Of a DNA stretch of 64,000 nt, positions 46,823 through 54,909 are shown piece after piece. Under the pieces are notes generated by a model. It was not told the origin of the DNA. It did no database searches and worked only from the letters and a program-made list of their open reading frames with translations. This DNA comes from Glaciihabitans arcticus (GTDB lineage: Bacteria; Actinomycetota; Actinomycetes; Actinomycetales; Microbacteriaceae). The first letter of the stretch is position 1, and each line of letters starts with the position of its first letter. Location: the NCBI RefSeq assembly GCF_004310685.1, contig NZ_SISG01000001.1, forward strand, positions 992,001-1,056,000, read 5' to 3'. The position numbers and the translations under genes were made by a program.

Positions 46823-46828
46823 ACTTTA
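46823..46828 (-). promoter_or_regulatory. -10 box, leaderless, for thrS
   Basis: TAAAGT with seven bases to the ATG at 46815. Confidence 0.55.
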
Positions 46829-46842
46829 GTGCGCCCGGAGAG

Positions 46843-47490
46843 TCAGCCGAGAACGATGCGGAGCCCGTCCGCCGTCTGGTCGACGGTCGCGGCCGAGTAG
46901 TCGGGGATCCGCGGCAGTCCGTCGGTCACCGGGTCGTCCAGTTCGCCGACCACCACCACACGCATGCCGGCAGCGATACCCGATCTGATGCCGGCTGCCG
47001 CATCCTCGAAGACGATGCAGTCGGCCGGCTTGAGCCCGAGCAGGCGCGCGGCGTTCAGATACGGTTCGGGATGCGGTTTGCCGTGCTCGACGTCCTCCGC
47101 GGCGACGATCACCCGGGGAACGGTGATCGCGCACAGGTCGAGGCGCAGGATCGCGAGCTCTCGCGGCGCGCTCGTGACCAGGGCGATCTGCTCGGGGCGC
47201 AGGCTGTTGGCGAAGACCGCCGCGCCCGGAATCTCGACAATGCCGTCGATCTCCCCGATCTCGAAGGCCGCGAGGTCGGCCGCTGCCACCTCCGCGTCGA
47301 TGCCCGTCGGGCCGTACTTGCGGATCGTGTCGATCGCCTTGATGCCGTGCGAGTCGCCGAGGATCGTTGACAGCGAGACGCCGTATGTGTCGGCGAACCG
47401 GCCCCACACCCGTTCGACGATCGCGGTCGAGTCGACGATCGTGCCGTCCATGTCGAAGAGGATGGCGCGGGCGTTGATCGTTGTGGTCAC
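46843..47490 (-). CDS. HAD-superfamily sugar phosphatase-like hydrolase
   Basis: A 215-aa haloacid-dehalogenase phosphatase. The GTG at 47490 with GGAGAA upstream gives the catalytic motif ILFDMDGTIVDS with Asp13 and Asp15. VTSAPRE is motif II, GKPHPEPYL holds the motif III lysine and VFEDAAAGI the motif IV acids. A small helical cap follows motif I. It resembles beta-phosphoglucomutase/glycerol-3-phosphatase-type enzymes; the substrate is unknown. A longer frame to 47598 lacks a ribosome site. Confidence 0.88.
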   Translation of the reverse strand: MTTTINARAILFDMDGTIVDSTAIVERVWGRFADTYGVSLSTILGDSHGIKAIDTIRKYGPTGIDAEVAAADLAAFEIGEIDGIVEIPGAAVFANSLRPEQIALVTSAPRELAILRLDLCAITVPRVIVAAEDVEHGKPHPEPYLNAARLLGLKPADCIVFEDAAAGIRSGIAAGMRVVVVGELDDPVTDGLPRIPDYSAATVDQTADGLRIVLG

Positions 47491-47579
47491 GGTCCATTCT
47501 CCCGTGCGGTTCTCGGGACTCGCGACTTCAGGCTGCTCTACCCCGCTTCGACCCGCCCGATACGCCTGACTCAGCGCGC

Positions 47580-47635
47580 CGATTTGTGACTTGCGCATGT
47601 CTGCCGAGTGTTCAGGATTCGCAACTCACAAATCG
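47580..47635. repeat. 16-bp near-perfect inverted repeat in a gene-free gap
   Basis: CGATTTGTGACTTGCG (47580-47595) and CGCAACTCACAAATCG (47620-47635) are reverse complements with one mismatch, 24 bases apart. The gap 47491-47706 has no gene. The arms are richer in A/T than the surroundings. Confidence 0.8.
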
Positions 47636-47706
47636 ATTCGATTACCGGGCGCTTCCCAACGGCGACGGGCGTCCCGTGCCGTCATACCGCGACATCCGGT
47701 CCGGTC

Positions 47707-48252
47707 CTACATCTGACGTCTGTGTTCGTTCCCGGCCATGCCTGCACGCACCATATCCAGGGACGAGTCGGGAAAGAGCTCGGCGGGCAGAATGAAGTAC
47801 AGGTTGAGATGGCGCTGCTTCAGGAAGACGAACCCCTCGCGAAGCGACGCACTCTCATAGACCTCATACCGAGCCTCGGTCGACGTCAGAGGGCCCTTGA
47901 GCGCCAGTGCGGTGGCGCCGAAGCCCGACGCGAATACGTTTCCAGGGGCGAAGCCTCGGCCGATGACACTGTAGGTCCGGCGATAGGTGAGTCCGAGCGC
48001 GAGGATCAGGGCGATGAGGAACACCGAGGCGGTGAAGCCGATGCGCTCGAAGAACTGGTCACCAGAGACCAGCATCGTGAGTCCCAGCATCACCAGTACC
48101 AACCCCACAAGGGCGAGAACGGCGCGCGGTCGAGTCAGCTGGAAGCGGAAGAATGCCCGCGCGGCACGCTTCGCCATGCCCTCGGGCACCACGAATCGGT
48201 TGGTGAGGGGCACGGGCGCTTCGTCGGTCACGCGCTCATACTGCACCATCAA
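47707..48252 (-). CDS. YcxB-like membrane protein
   Basis: A 181-aa protein with two membrane segments (about 44-63 and 72-90) and a soluble C-terminal domain with FLKQRHLNLYFILPAELFPD, resembling the YcxB-like C-terminal domain. Starts at ATG-ATG overlapping the upstream stop as ATGA, so it is cotranscribed with the gene at 48249. Function unknown. Confidence 0.75.
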   Translation of the reverse strand: MMVQYERVTDEAPVPLTNRFVVPEGMAKRAARAFFRFQLTRPRAVLALVGLVLVMLGLTMLVSGDQFFERIGFTASVFLIALILALGLTYRRTYSVIGRGFAPGNVFASGFGATALALKGPLTSTEARYEVYESASLREGFVFLKQRHLNLYFILPAELFPDSSLDMVRAGMAGNEHRRQM

Positions 48253-48656
48253 TAGGTGCTGGGGTGGTCATTCGTGGATTGCACTCCGCAGCGGTGCACC
48301 AACGGCAAGCACGAGCACCTGATCGGGCCTGTACGCGCCCACGGACGGCCACATGCTCGCCCCGCGGCACCCAGAAACGTCAGCGACGCGACGAATCCAA
48401 CGATCACGGTCGGGGTGCCAATGTCCGTCGAGGTGTCATGCACGATCTCGCCACGCTCGTAGACCACGCAACGAACGACGAAGGGAACGAGGGAGTCCGT
48501 CGACCTCACCGTGGTGTTCTCCGCGTCGTAGAGCGATTCGCAGGACTGCGAGCCTGTGTAGTACATGAACGAATAGTGACTGACCATGACGACGACCATG
48601 CAGGGCCATGCGATCAGCAAAGACAGCCACATCACGAGATGGCGCAGGCCCGACAT
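48249..48656 (-). CDS. Hypothetical membrane protein
   Basis: A 135-aa protein with two membrane segments (about 5-25 and 83-101) around a small domain with two cysteines (QSCESLYDAE, VVRCVVYERGE) that may be extracytoplasmic. The C-terminus is basic and unusually rich in Cys and His. No family recognised. CAGGCT lies six bases before the ATG (48663-48668). It overlaps the YcxB-like gene by four bases. Confidence 0.65.
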   Translation of the reverse strand: MSGLRHLVMWLSLLIAWPCMVVVMVSHYSFMYYTGSQSCESLYDAENTTVRSTDSLVPFVVRCVVYERGEIVHDTSTDIGTPTVIVGFVASLTFLGAAGRACGRPWARTGPIRCSCLPLVHRCGVQSTNDHPSTY

Positions 48657-48801
48657 GTCTCGAGCCTGACGGGTTCGCGACTCCCTGCAATCAAGCGCGA
48701 GGATGACGCTGGGCGCCGCAAGGATGACGCAGCGGGTTGCTGAGAAGCGACCTTCAGCCCGTCGATGAGGCGGTTGGCAACTCGAGGCGCGACATCCCGC
48801 A

Positions 48802-48834
48802 CAAAAAAGAAAGGCCCCGACCGAAGTCGGGGCC
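48802..48834 (-). terminator. Terminator after the minus-strand tRNA genes
   Basis: AAGGCCCCGA and TCGGGGCCTT pair over ten bases around CCGAAG; on the minus strand TTTCTTTTTT follows. A textbook intrinsic terminator downstream of tRNA-Val(GAC). Confidence 0.92.
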
Positions 48835-48842
48835 TTGTCTCG

Positions 48843-48914
48843 TGAGCGATACTGGGATCGAACCAGCGACCTCTTCCGTGTCAGGGAAGCGCGCTACCGC
48901 TGCGCCAATCGCTC
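48843..48914 (-). tRNA. tRNA-Val (GAC)
   Basis: 72 bases folding into a cloverleaf: acceptor GAGCGAT/ATCGCTC, anticodon stem CTTCC/GGAAG with loop CTGACAC (anticodon GAC), TTCGATC loop. No encoded CCA. Confidence 0.95.
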
Positions 48915-48939
48915 ATGCATATTGAATTGAAACTCTGTG

Positions 48940-49010
48940 AGGTGAAGACGGGATTCGAACCCGTGTAGACGGCTTTGCAGGCCGCTGCCTAGCCTCTCGG
49001 CCACTCCACC
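48940..49010 (-). tRNA. tRNA-Cys (GCA)
   Basis: 71 bases; acceptor GGTGGAG/CTTCACC with discriminator U, anticodon loop with GCA, TTCGAAT loop. No encoded CCA. Confidence 0.95.
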
Positions 49011-49049
49011 AGGGGCGGAAGCCTCCGGCGGACCGACTACTCCCACTCG

Positions 49050-49121
49050 AGCGGATGACGAGATTCGAACTCGCGACCCTAACCTTGGCAAGGTTATGCG
49101 CTACCACTGCGCCACATCCGC
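49050..49121 (-). tRNA. tRNA-Gly (GCC)
   Basis: 72 bases; acceptor GCGGATG/CATCCGC, anticodon loop TTGCCAA (GCC), TTCGAAT loop. No encoded CCA. Confidence 0.95.
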
Positions 49122-49245
49122 ACTGCTCGCATTTCTGCGTGCTTTGAAACTGTAGCCGATTGAACCGGTGGGCGCCAATCGTGCCGAGTGCGTGTCGCGG
49201 ATGCGTGTCCGACTTGCCCAAAGCTGTGGCAGGATTGTCCAGTCA

Positions 49246-49318
49246 GGGCGATTGGCGCAGTTGGTAGCGCGCTTCGTTCACACCGAAGAGGTCGTGGGTT
49301 CGAGTCCCGCATCGCCCA
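49246..49318 (+). tRNA. tRNA-Val (CAC)
   Basis: 73 bases; acceptor GGGCGAT/ATCGCCC, anticodon stem CTTCG/CGAAG with loop TTCACAC (CAC), TTCGAGT loop. Divergent from the other three tRNA genes; its body resembles tRNA-Val(GAC). Confidence 0.95.
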
Positions 49319-49341
49319 CACATTCCTGATCTGAGCGTCAC

Positions 49342-49347
49342 TAGGCT
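49342..49347 (+). promoter_or_regulatory. -10 box, leaderless, for the gene at 49354
   Basis: TAGGCT followed by six bases and the ATG at 49354, 23 bases after the tRNA-Val 3' end. Confidence 0.5.
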
Positions 49348-49353
49348 CTCCTT

Positions 49354-49593
49354 ATGACCGACGCCCCGCCTCCGCCGCCCTCCGCCGAGTCCCCCGCCAT
49401 CCAGCGCCTGCGCGCGAGCCTGGCCGCCGTGAACGAGAACCGCCTGACGGGATTCTTCACCACCGAACGCGAACTCTTTGATCGCGTCATCATCACCGAG
49501 GCCCGCAGTCTTGTGCTTGCCGAGTACACGATCTACCTCCTCGACCGCATCGAGAAGCTCGAGGCCCGCCTCGCCGACGTCCCGCACACCTGA
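49354..49593 (+). CDS. Small conserved hypothetical protein
   Basis: A 79-aa protein: proline-rich first 14 residues, then a helical charged domain (LRASLAAVNENRLTGFFTTE, IEKLEARL). No membrane segment. I do not recognise a family. The next gene starts on the last base of its stop (TGATG), so the two are cotranscribed. Confidence 0.75.
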   Translation: MTDAPPPPPSAESPAIQRLRASLAAVNENRLTGFFTTERELFDRVIITEARSLVLAEYTIYLLDRIEKLEARLADVPHT

Positions 49594-50378
49594 TGGCGCG
49601 TCGCGACGGCCGACCGGGCGTTCTGAGGGAGTTCTTCTCCGGCGTCGGTATCCTCGGCCAGGGCTTCCGGGTATGGATCACCGCCCCGAAACTCATGCTG
49701 CTGGGCCTCATCCCGGCCCTGATTGTCGCGATTCTCGTTGTCGCCCTGCTGGTCACCTACGCCTCGAACCTGCAGGCGCTGGCGGAGTGGGCCACCCCGT
49801 TCGCCAATGAGTGGGATGAACCGTTCCGCTCCGGCTTCCGCATCCTCGCCGCCCTTGCGGCGCTCGTCCTCGCCCTCCAGCTCGTGGTCTACACCTTTAC
49901 GGCGGTCACGCTCGCGATCGGCGACGTCTTCTACGAGAAGATCTGGCAGCACGTGGAGAACACCCTTGGCGGCGAGCCGGTCGCTCCCCCGGCCGGTTTC
50001 TGGAAACCGATGCTCAAGGGCATCGGCACCTCGCTCAAGCTGCTGTTCCCGACGATCGGTGTCGGCCTGATGCTGTTCGCGCTCGGGTTCATCCCGCTGG
50101 TCGGACAGATTCTGGTTCCCGCTGTCGGCGCGCTGTTCGGCGGCTGGTTCCTCGCGGTGGAGCTCGCCAACTTCGCCTTCGAGGCGCGCGACAAGACCCT
50201 GCGCGAGCGGCGCAAGGCCCTCGGCAGCCGTCGGGCGATGACCGTCGGCTTCGGTGCGGCGACCTGGCTCGTGTTCCTGATCCCGCTCGGCGCGATCATC
50301 GCGATGCCCGCGGCAGTGGCGGGAGCGACCATTCTCAGTCGTCGAGTGCTGACGCCGGCGCCTCAGCCGGCCGCCTGA
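49593..50378 (+). CDS. EI24-domain (CysZ-like) membrane protein
   Basis: A 261-aa protein with about four to six membrane segments; GVGILGQGFRVWITAPKLML at the N-terminus and FELANFAFEARD-like region (LAVELANFAFEARDKTLRER) near 190 fit EI24/CysZ proteins. CysZ imports sulfate in enteric bacteria; in actinobacteria the role is not established. The 3' end overlaps the convergent DUF2071 gene by 16 bases. Confidence 0.88.
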   Translation: MARRDGRPGVLREFFSGVGILGQGFRVWITAPKLMLLGLIPALIVAILVVALLVTYASNLQALAEWATPFANEWDEPFRSGFRILAALAALVLALQLVVYTFTAVTLAIGDVFYEKIWQHVENTLGGEPVAPPAGFWKPMLKGIGTSLKLLFPTIGVGLMLFALGFIPLVGQILVPAVGALFGGWFLAVELANFAFEARDKTLRERRKALGSRRAMTVGFGAATWLVFLIPLGAIIAMPAAVAGATILSRRVLTPAPQPAA

Positions 50379-51103
50379 GGCGTCCCGAAGCGGGTGGTGA
50401 CCCCGGGCGACCAGAGCACGGAATCGGGAGCACGATCGACGAGTCCGTCGAAACCCGCTGACGCGAGAAGCGTGTCATCCAGAGCCTGAAGTTGCGCCTC
50501 GAACAGCGGCCACGGGGGGTGCTCGTTCGGTAGAAACAGCGTTCGCCCGCCCCGCGCCGTGAACAGCCCCCAGCGCGCGGTGAGGAAGTCGGCCAGCGGA
50601 TCGCCGACCACCGGCACGGCAGACGGCGTCACGAGGATGTCACAGCCCACGTCACGCGCCAGGTGCCGCCGAGCCGTGTACCGGTAGGCATCGCCCTCGC
50701 GCTGCACACGGGTGCTCGACCACACATACGGGATCGAGAACAGGGCTCGGGCGGCAAGCACGGCGGCAAGCCGCGAGGCCTCGAGCGAGACGAAGACCAC
50801 ACCCCGGCGCCCGGCGGCATCCACGGCGTACAGCCGCACGTTCACCTCGACGAAGTTGCCGAAGTAGGGCACCGGCGGGCTGCCGAACACACGGGCACGG
50901 TCGAGGCGGAACGGAATCAGCCCCACCCAGCTCGACCCGTCGAACTCGTCGGGCCGGAGCCCGGGCGGCAGGAGCGGCTGCACGAGCGACGCTGCGACCC
51001 TCCAGTGCAGGAAGGCAAGGTCACTCCAGCGCTGGCTCGAGCTGGAGCCGCCCGCCAGCGGGGGCGCGACGGCGGAGAGAGGCTGAGCCGCGGCATCCGT
51101 CAT
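50363..51103 (-). CDS. DUF2071 (YqjF-like) protein
   Basis: A 246-aa protein. The start at ATG 51103 is preferred; a longer frame from 51160 crosses a hairpin. DUF2071 motifs: FLHWRVAASLVQPLLPPGL (about 30-48), WVGLIPFRL (58-66) and RGVVFVSLEASRLAAVL (about 100-116). The family resembles acetoacetate decarboxylase folds, but function is unknown. Confidence 0.88.
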   Translation of the reverse strand: MTDAAAQPLSAVAPPLAGGSSSSQRWSDLAFLHWRVAASLVQPLLPPGLRPDEFDGSSWVGLIPFRLDRARVFGSPPVPYFGNFVEVNVRLYAVDAAGRRGVVFVSLEASRLAAVLAARALFSIPYVWSSTRVQREGDAYRYTARRHLARDVGCDILVTPSAVPVVGDPLADFLTARWGLFTARGGRTLFLPNEHPPWPLFEAQLQALDDTLLASAGFDGLVDRAPDSVLWSPGVTTRFGTPQAAG

Positions 51104-51130
51104 AGAAGCAGTGTGCCACCATGCACGAAC

Positions 51131-51156
51131 GGGCGCCGTCCCGAAGGACGACGCCC
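51131..51156 (-). terminator. Terminator-like hairpin after amt
   Basis: On the minus strand, GGGCGTCGTCC and GGACGGCGCCC pair over 11 bases (one T-G) around TTCG. There is no long T run after it. Confidence 0.65.
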
Positions 51157-51178
51157 GCACATGTGCTGTGAACTGTGT

Positions 51179-52441
51179 TTACTTGTCGGAGAGGACGTAG
51201 CCCTCTTCGCCGTGAACCACGGTGTCGACGCCGGCGATCTCGTCTTCGTTCTTGATGCGGAAGCCGATCGTCTTCTGGATGACCCAGGCGATGGCGAACG
51301 CGATGACGAAGGAGTAGATCAGCACGGAGAAGGCCGCGATGGCCTGCACCAGGAGCTGCGTAGCCGAACCGCTGAAGAAGAGGCCGGTTCCGTTGGCGAA
51401 GAAGCCCAGGTACAGGGTTCCGATGAGGCCACCAATAAGGTGGATGCCGACGACGTCGAGCGAGTCATCGAAGCCGAGCTTGAACTTCAGGTCGACGGCG
51501 AGGGCACAGACCGCACCGGCGATGACGCCGAGCAGGATCGCCCAGACCGGGTGCAGCGAGCCACACGCGGGGGTGATGGCGACGAGGCCGGCGACGGCTC
51601 CGGACGCGGCACCCACGGAGGTGGGCTTGCCGTCGCGGATCTTCTCGACGACGAGCCAGGCGAGCAGTGCTGCTGCCGGGGCGGCGATCGTGTTGACGAA
51701 GGCGAGGGCTGCGGTGCCGTCAGCGGCGAGCTCGGAGCCCGCGTTGAAGCCGAACCAGCCGAACCAGAGGAGGCCGGCGCCGAGGAGGACGAACGGCGGG
51801 TTGTGAGGAACGCTGACGCCCTTGGCGAATCCGACGCGCTTCCCGAGGACTAGGGCGAGGGCGAGGGCTGCTGCACCGGCGTTGATGTGAACGGCGGTTC
51901 CACCGGCGAAGTCGATGGTGCCGACTCCGAAGACGTCCTGCAGGCCGTGCGTGAGCCATCCACCGTAAGCGAAGGAGCCGTCCTCGGCGAGGCCGAAGTT
52001 GAAGACCCAGCTGGCGACGGGGAAGTAGACGACGGTCGCCCAGATGCCGGCGAAGATCATCCAGGAGCCGAACTTGGCGCGGTCGGCGATAGCACCGGAG
52101 ACCAGTGCGACGGTGATGATCGCGAAGGTGGCCTGGAAGGCGACGAAGGCGAGCGGCGGGTAGGCGGCACCCTCGGGAACCTCGAGGAGGTTGTTGAGAC
52201 CGAATGCTCCGGTGTCAACGGCGAAGGGAGCGAGCGTGCCCTCAGCTCCGGGGAATGCGATGGCATAGCCATACAGAACCCAGAGGACTGCGATGAGTCC
52301 CAAAGCTCCGAAGCTCATCATCATCATGCTGATAACGCTCTTGGCCTTGACGAGTCCTCCGTAGAAGAATGCCAGGCCAGGAGTCATCAGCAGGACGAGA
52401 GCCGCGGCGATGAGAATAAAGGCTGTGTTGCCCTGATCCAT
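51179..52441 (-). CDS. amt: Ammonium transporter Amt
   Basis: Ammonium channel, 420 aa with about 11 membrane segments. Signatures: AFFYGGLVKAKS (about 25-36), DFAGGTAVHINAGAAALALAL (about 177-197, pore region) and HLIGGLIGTLYLGFFANGTG near 335. A conserved cytoplasmic tail ends in VHGEEGYVLSDK. GAGAGGT precedes the ATG. No glnK or glnD follows, unlike the usual amt-glnK-glnD arrangement, but a GlnR-type site lies upstream. Confidence 0.96.
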   Translation of the reverse strand: MDQGNTAFILIAAALVLLMTPGLAFFYGGLVKAKSVISMMMMSFGALGLIAVLWVLYGYAIAFPGAEGTLAPFAVDTGAFGLNNLLEVPEGAAYPPLAFVAFQATFAIITVALVSGAIADRAKFGSWMIFAGIWATVVYFPVASWVFNFGLAEDGSFAYGGWLTHGLQDVFGVGTIDFAGGTAVHINAGAAALALALVLGKRVGFAKGVSVPHNPPFVLLGAGLLWFGWFGFNAGSELAADGTAALAFVNTIAAPAAALLAWLVVEKIRDGKPTSVGAASGAVAGLVAITPACGSLHPVWAILLGVIAGAVCALAVDLKFKLGFDDSLDVVGIHLIGGLIGTLYLGFFANGTGLFFSGSATQLLVQAIAAFSVLIYSFVIAFAIAWVIQKTIGFRIKNEDEIAGVDTVVHGEEGYVLSDK

Positions 52442-52540
52442 TGTGTTACCTCTCTAACGTTTGCAAAGGATGCACTCCGCGAGTTGCCACAAGCGCTAGG
52501 GCTCGCTTTCCCGGGTACGCCCTCAGTGTGGTGCGACGAG

Positions 52541-52578
52541 GTTTCGGAAGATGCGCCCCCGTGTTTCGGGTCGGTTAC
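52541..52578 (-). promoter_or_regulatory. GlnR-type operator upstream of amt
   Basis: On the minus strand: GTAAC, six bases, GAAAC (52578-52563); then, with the same spacing, GCGCA, six bases, GAAAC (52556-52541). This matches the actinobacterial GlnR box (GTNAC-n6-GAAAC, repeated every 22 bases) in three of four half-sites. It ends 100 bases before the amt ATG. Implies activation of amt in nitrogen limitation. Confidence 0.68.
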
Positions 52579-52655
52579 GCGACCGGGGCGAATGTAAACG
52601 TTGTGTTTCCTCCTGCTGCCGGTTTGGCGGGTAAGCAATCGGGGACAATAGCGGG

Positions 52656-53798
52656 ATGCAACTGCTCCGCTCTCCCCAGTTCTCAGCCATTGCCCTGCTC
52701 GTGGCCGCCGCACTCGGGCTGGCCGTTGCGAACAGTCCGTGGGCGCCGGCAGCTCACGCGATTCGGGATTCCCACGCGAGCATCCCGTGGCTCGGTCTCG
52801 ACCTCAGCCTGGGGCACTGGGTCACCGACGGCCTCCTCGCGATCTTCTTCTTCCTTGCGGCGGTAGAGCTCAAGCACGAGCTGCGACACGGTGAGCTGAA
52901 TTCGGCGCGCAAGGCGCTCGTTCCCGCCGCAGCCGCGGTCGGCGGCGTGATCGTGCCGGCGGCGATCTTCCTGCTGCTGGTCCCGCAGGCGGGACTCTCC
53001 GACGGCTGGCCTATCCCGACCGCCACGGATATCGCGTTCGCCCTCGGGGTGCTCGCGCTGGTCGGGCGGCACCTGCCGACCCGGGTGCGCGCCCTGCTGC
53101 TCGCCCTCGCCGTCATCGACGACCTCATCGCGATCGTCATCATCGCCTTCTTCTTCACGGACGACGTTCGCCCCCTCGCCCTGCTCGCCGCCGTACCCGT
53201 GATCCTGCTGTTCGGGTGGCTGAGTTATCGCGTGCGCGGGCCGCTGGTCGTCGCCGCGCTGATCGTGCTTGCCGCCGCGGCGTGGGTGCTTGTGGCGCTG
53301 GGCGGCATCCACCCCACCATCGCCGGGGTGTCGCTCGGCCTGATTCTCGCGAGTCGCGTCGGCGAGAGAACCCGCCGAGCGATCGAGCCCTGGTCGAATG
53401 CGATCATCCTGCCGCTGTTCGCCTTCGTTGCGACCCTCGTGACGGTGCCCAACCTGTCGGTCACGCCGCTCGGGATGGTCTTCTGGGCCATCGTGATCGC
53501 GCTGCCGGTGGGCAAGATCATCGGGATCACGGGCGGCGCGCTCATCGCCACCTCCCTCAACAAGAGGGACGCCCCGCCGATCGGCGACCTGCTCACCGTG
53601 GCCGCGCTCGGCGGAATCGGCTTCACCGTGTCGCTGCTCATGAACGAACTGGCCTTCGCGGGCAATGCAGAGGCCACCACCGAGGGCACGCTCGGTGTGC
53701 TTGTGGGATCGGTCATCGCGATAGTCGTAGGCGGCACGTTCGCCGCCGTGCGCTCGCGTTCCTACTTCAGGAAATCTCGCCCGACGTCAGCGCAATAA
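52656..53798 (+). CDS. nhaA: Na+/H+ antiporter NhaA
   Basis: Sodium/proton exchanger, 380 aa, about 11-12 membrane segments. The ion-site aspartates lie in PTATDIAFALGVLALVG (about 121-137) and LLALAVIDDLIAIVII (about 147-162, Asp154 and Asp155 region). The C-terminal half carries LGGIGFTVSLLMNELAF. GACAAT ends six bases before the ATG and no Shine-Dalgarno is seen. The end overlaps convergent zapE by 32 bases. Confidence 0.94.
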   Translation: MQLLRSPQFSAIALLVAAALGLAVANSPWAPAAHAIRDSHASIPWLGLDLSLGHWVTDGLLAIFFFLAAVELKHELRHGELNSARKALVPAAAAVGGVIVPAAIFLLLVPQAGLSDGWPIPTATDIAFALGVLALVGRHLPTRVRALLLALAVIDDLIAIVIIAFFFTDDVRPLALLAAVPVILLFGWLSYRVRGPLVVAALIVLAAAAWVLVALGGIHPTIAGVSLGLILASRVGERTRRAIEPWSNAIILPLFAFVATLVTVPNLSVTPLGMVFWAIVIALPVGKIIGITGGALIATSLNKRDAPPIGDLLTVAALGGIGFTVSLLMNELAFAGNAEATTEGTLGVLVGSVIAIVVGGTFAAVRSRSYFRKSRPTSAQ

Positions 53799-54771
53799 GA
53801 CGGGACACGGCTCGCAGGTATTTCTTGCGGTAGCCGCCGCCGAGCATGTCCTCGGCGAAGACCTGGTCGAGAGGGATTCCGCTCGCGAGGATCGGCACCT
53901 GCGCGTCGTAGAGCCGGTCGACGAAGGCAACGAGGCGCAGCGCGTCGGTCTGGCCGCTGAGCACGTAGACATCGCGGAGCGCAATCGCGTCGAGGCCGTC
54001 GATGAGTCGCACGTAGCGCGACGGGTGCACCGTTGCGAGGTGGGTGATGACGTCGCCGAACTTGTCCGACGTGATGGAACCGGAGAAACGGTCGACCGCA
54101 GCATCCAGTTCTTCGGGCGTGATCGAGACGGCGTGACCCTCGACGTCGCGGCGGCGGTAGTCGAGTCCGTCGATGCGAATCGTGCGGAAACGTGCCGCTA
54201 GGGCGTCGATCTCGCGCAGGAAGTCCTGGGCGGCGAAGCGACCCTCACCAAGGGCGTTCGGCGGGGTGTTGGAGGTGGCGGCGATGCGCGATCCGCTCGC
54301 GACCAGCTCGGAGAGCAGGCGCGACATCAGCCGAGTGTCCCCCGGGTCGTCGAGCTCGAACTCGTCGATGCAGACCAGCGAGGCGCCCTTGAGTAGGGCG
54401 ATCGCCTCCGCGTAGCCGAGCGCACCGACCAGGGCGGTGTACTCGATGAACGTTCCGAAGTACTTGCGACCGGGAGCCGCGTGCCAGAGCGAGGCCAGCA
54501 GGTGGGTTTTGCCGACTCCGAACCCACCGTCGAGGTAGATACCCGGCAGGGCTTCCGGCGCGCGCTTGCGGAACAGTCCCCCAGAGGGTCGGCTGGCCGC
54601 GGTGAACTCCCGCACGGCCTGCACGGCCTCGGCTTGAGAGGGATAATCGGGGTCGGGGCGGTACGTCTCGATAGTGGCATCCGCGAACTGCCTCGGGGGC
54701 ACGAGGTGCGCGATGATCTGGGCGCCACTCAGCGTGGGCTGGCGATCGACGAGATGGTCGTCAGTGGTCAC
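53767..54771 (-). CDS. zapE: ZapE/AFG1-family ATPase
   Basis: AAA-like ATPase, 334 aa. Walker A GGFGVGKTHLLASLWH near 83-98 and Walker B LVCIDEFELDD near 131-141. In E. coli ZapE acts at the Z-ring; the mitochondrial relative AFG1 handles misfolded membrane proteins. The GTG at 54771 has no clear ribosome site. Stands alone, overlapping nhaA by 32 bases. Confidence 0.92.
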   Translation of the reverse strand: MTTDDHLVDRQPTLSGAQIIAHLVPPRQFADATIETYRPDPDYPSQAEAVQAVREFTAASRPSGGLFRKRAPEALPGIYLDGGFGVGKTHLLASLWHAAPGRKYFGTFIEYTALVGALGYAEAIALLKGASLVCIDEFELDDPGDTRLMSRLLSELVASGSRIAATSNTPPNALGEGRFAAQDFLREIDALAARFRTIRIDGLDYRRRDVEGHAVSITPEELDAAVDRFSGSITSDKFGDVITHLATVHPSRYVRLIDGLDAIALRDVYVLSGQTDALRLVAFVDRLYDAQVPILASGIPLDQVFAEDMLGGGYRKKYLRAVSRLIALTSGEIS

Positions 54772-54909
54772 GGGATCCGCTCGTAGTGTGTCGAAGTCTT
54801 ACAGTTCACCAGCGCACGATCGGGCCAGTGCGTACGCTCGAAGTGGTCAGTCCGGCATCAAGCCTAGACCGAACAGAAACCCCGCTTTCCCACCCCACAG
54901 GAGGTCTCC

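Noticed and set aside
46816-46842. T-box or leader control of thrS
   Set aside because: Only 27 bases separate the next gene, and the -10 box sits seven bases before the ATG, so there is no leader.
48657-49353. Integrated element at the tRNA cluster
   Set aside because: No integrase, no duplicated tRNA 3' end, and normal flanking genes on both sides.
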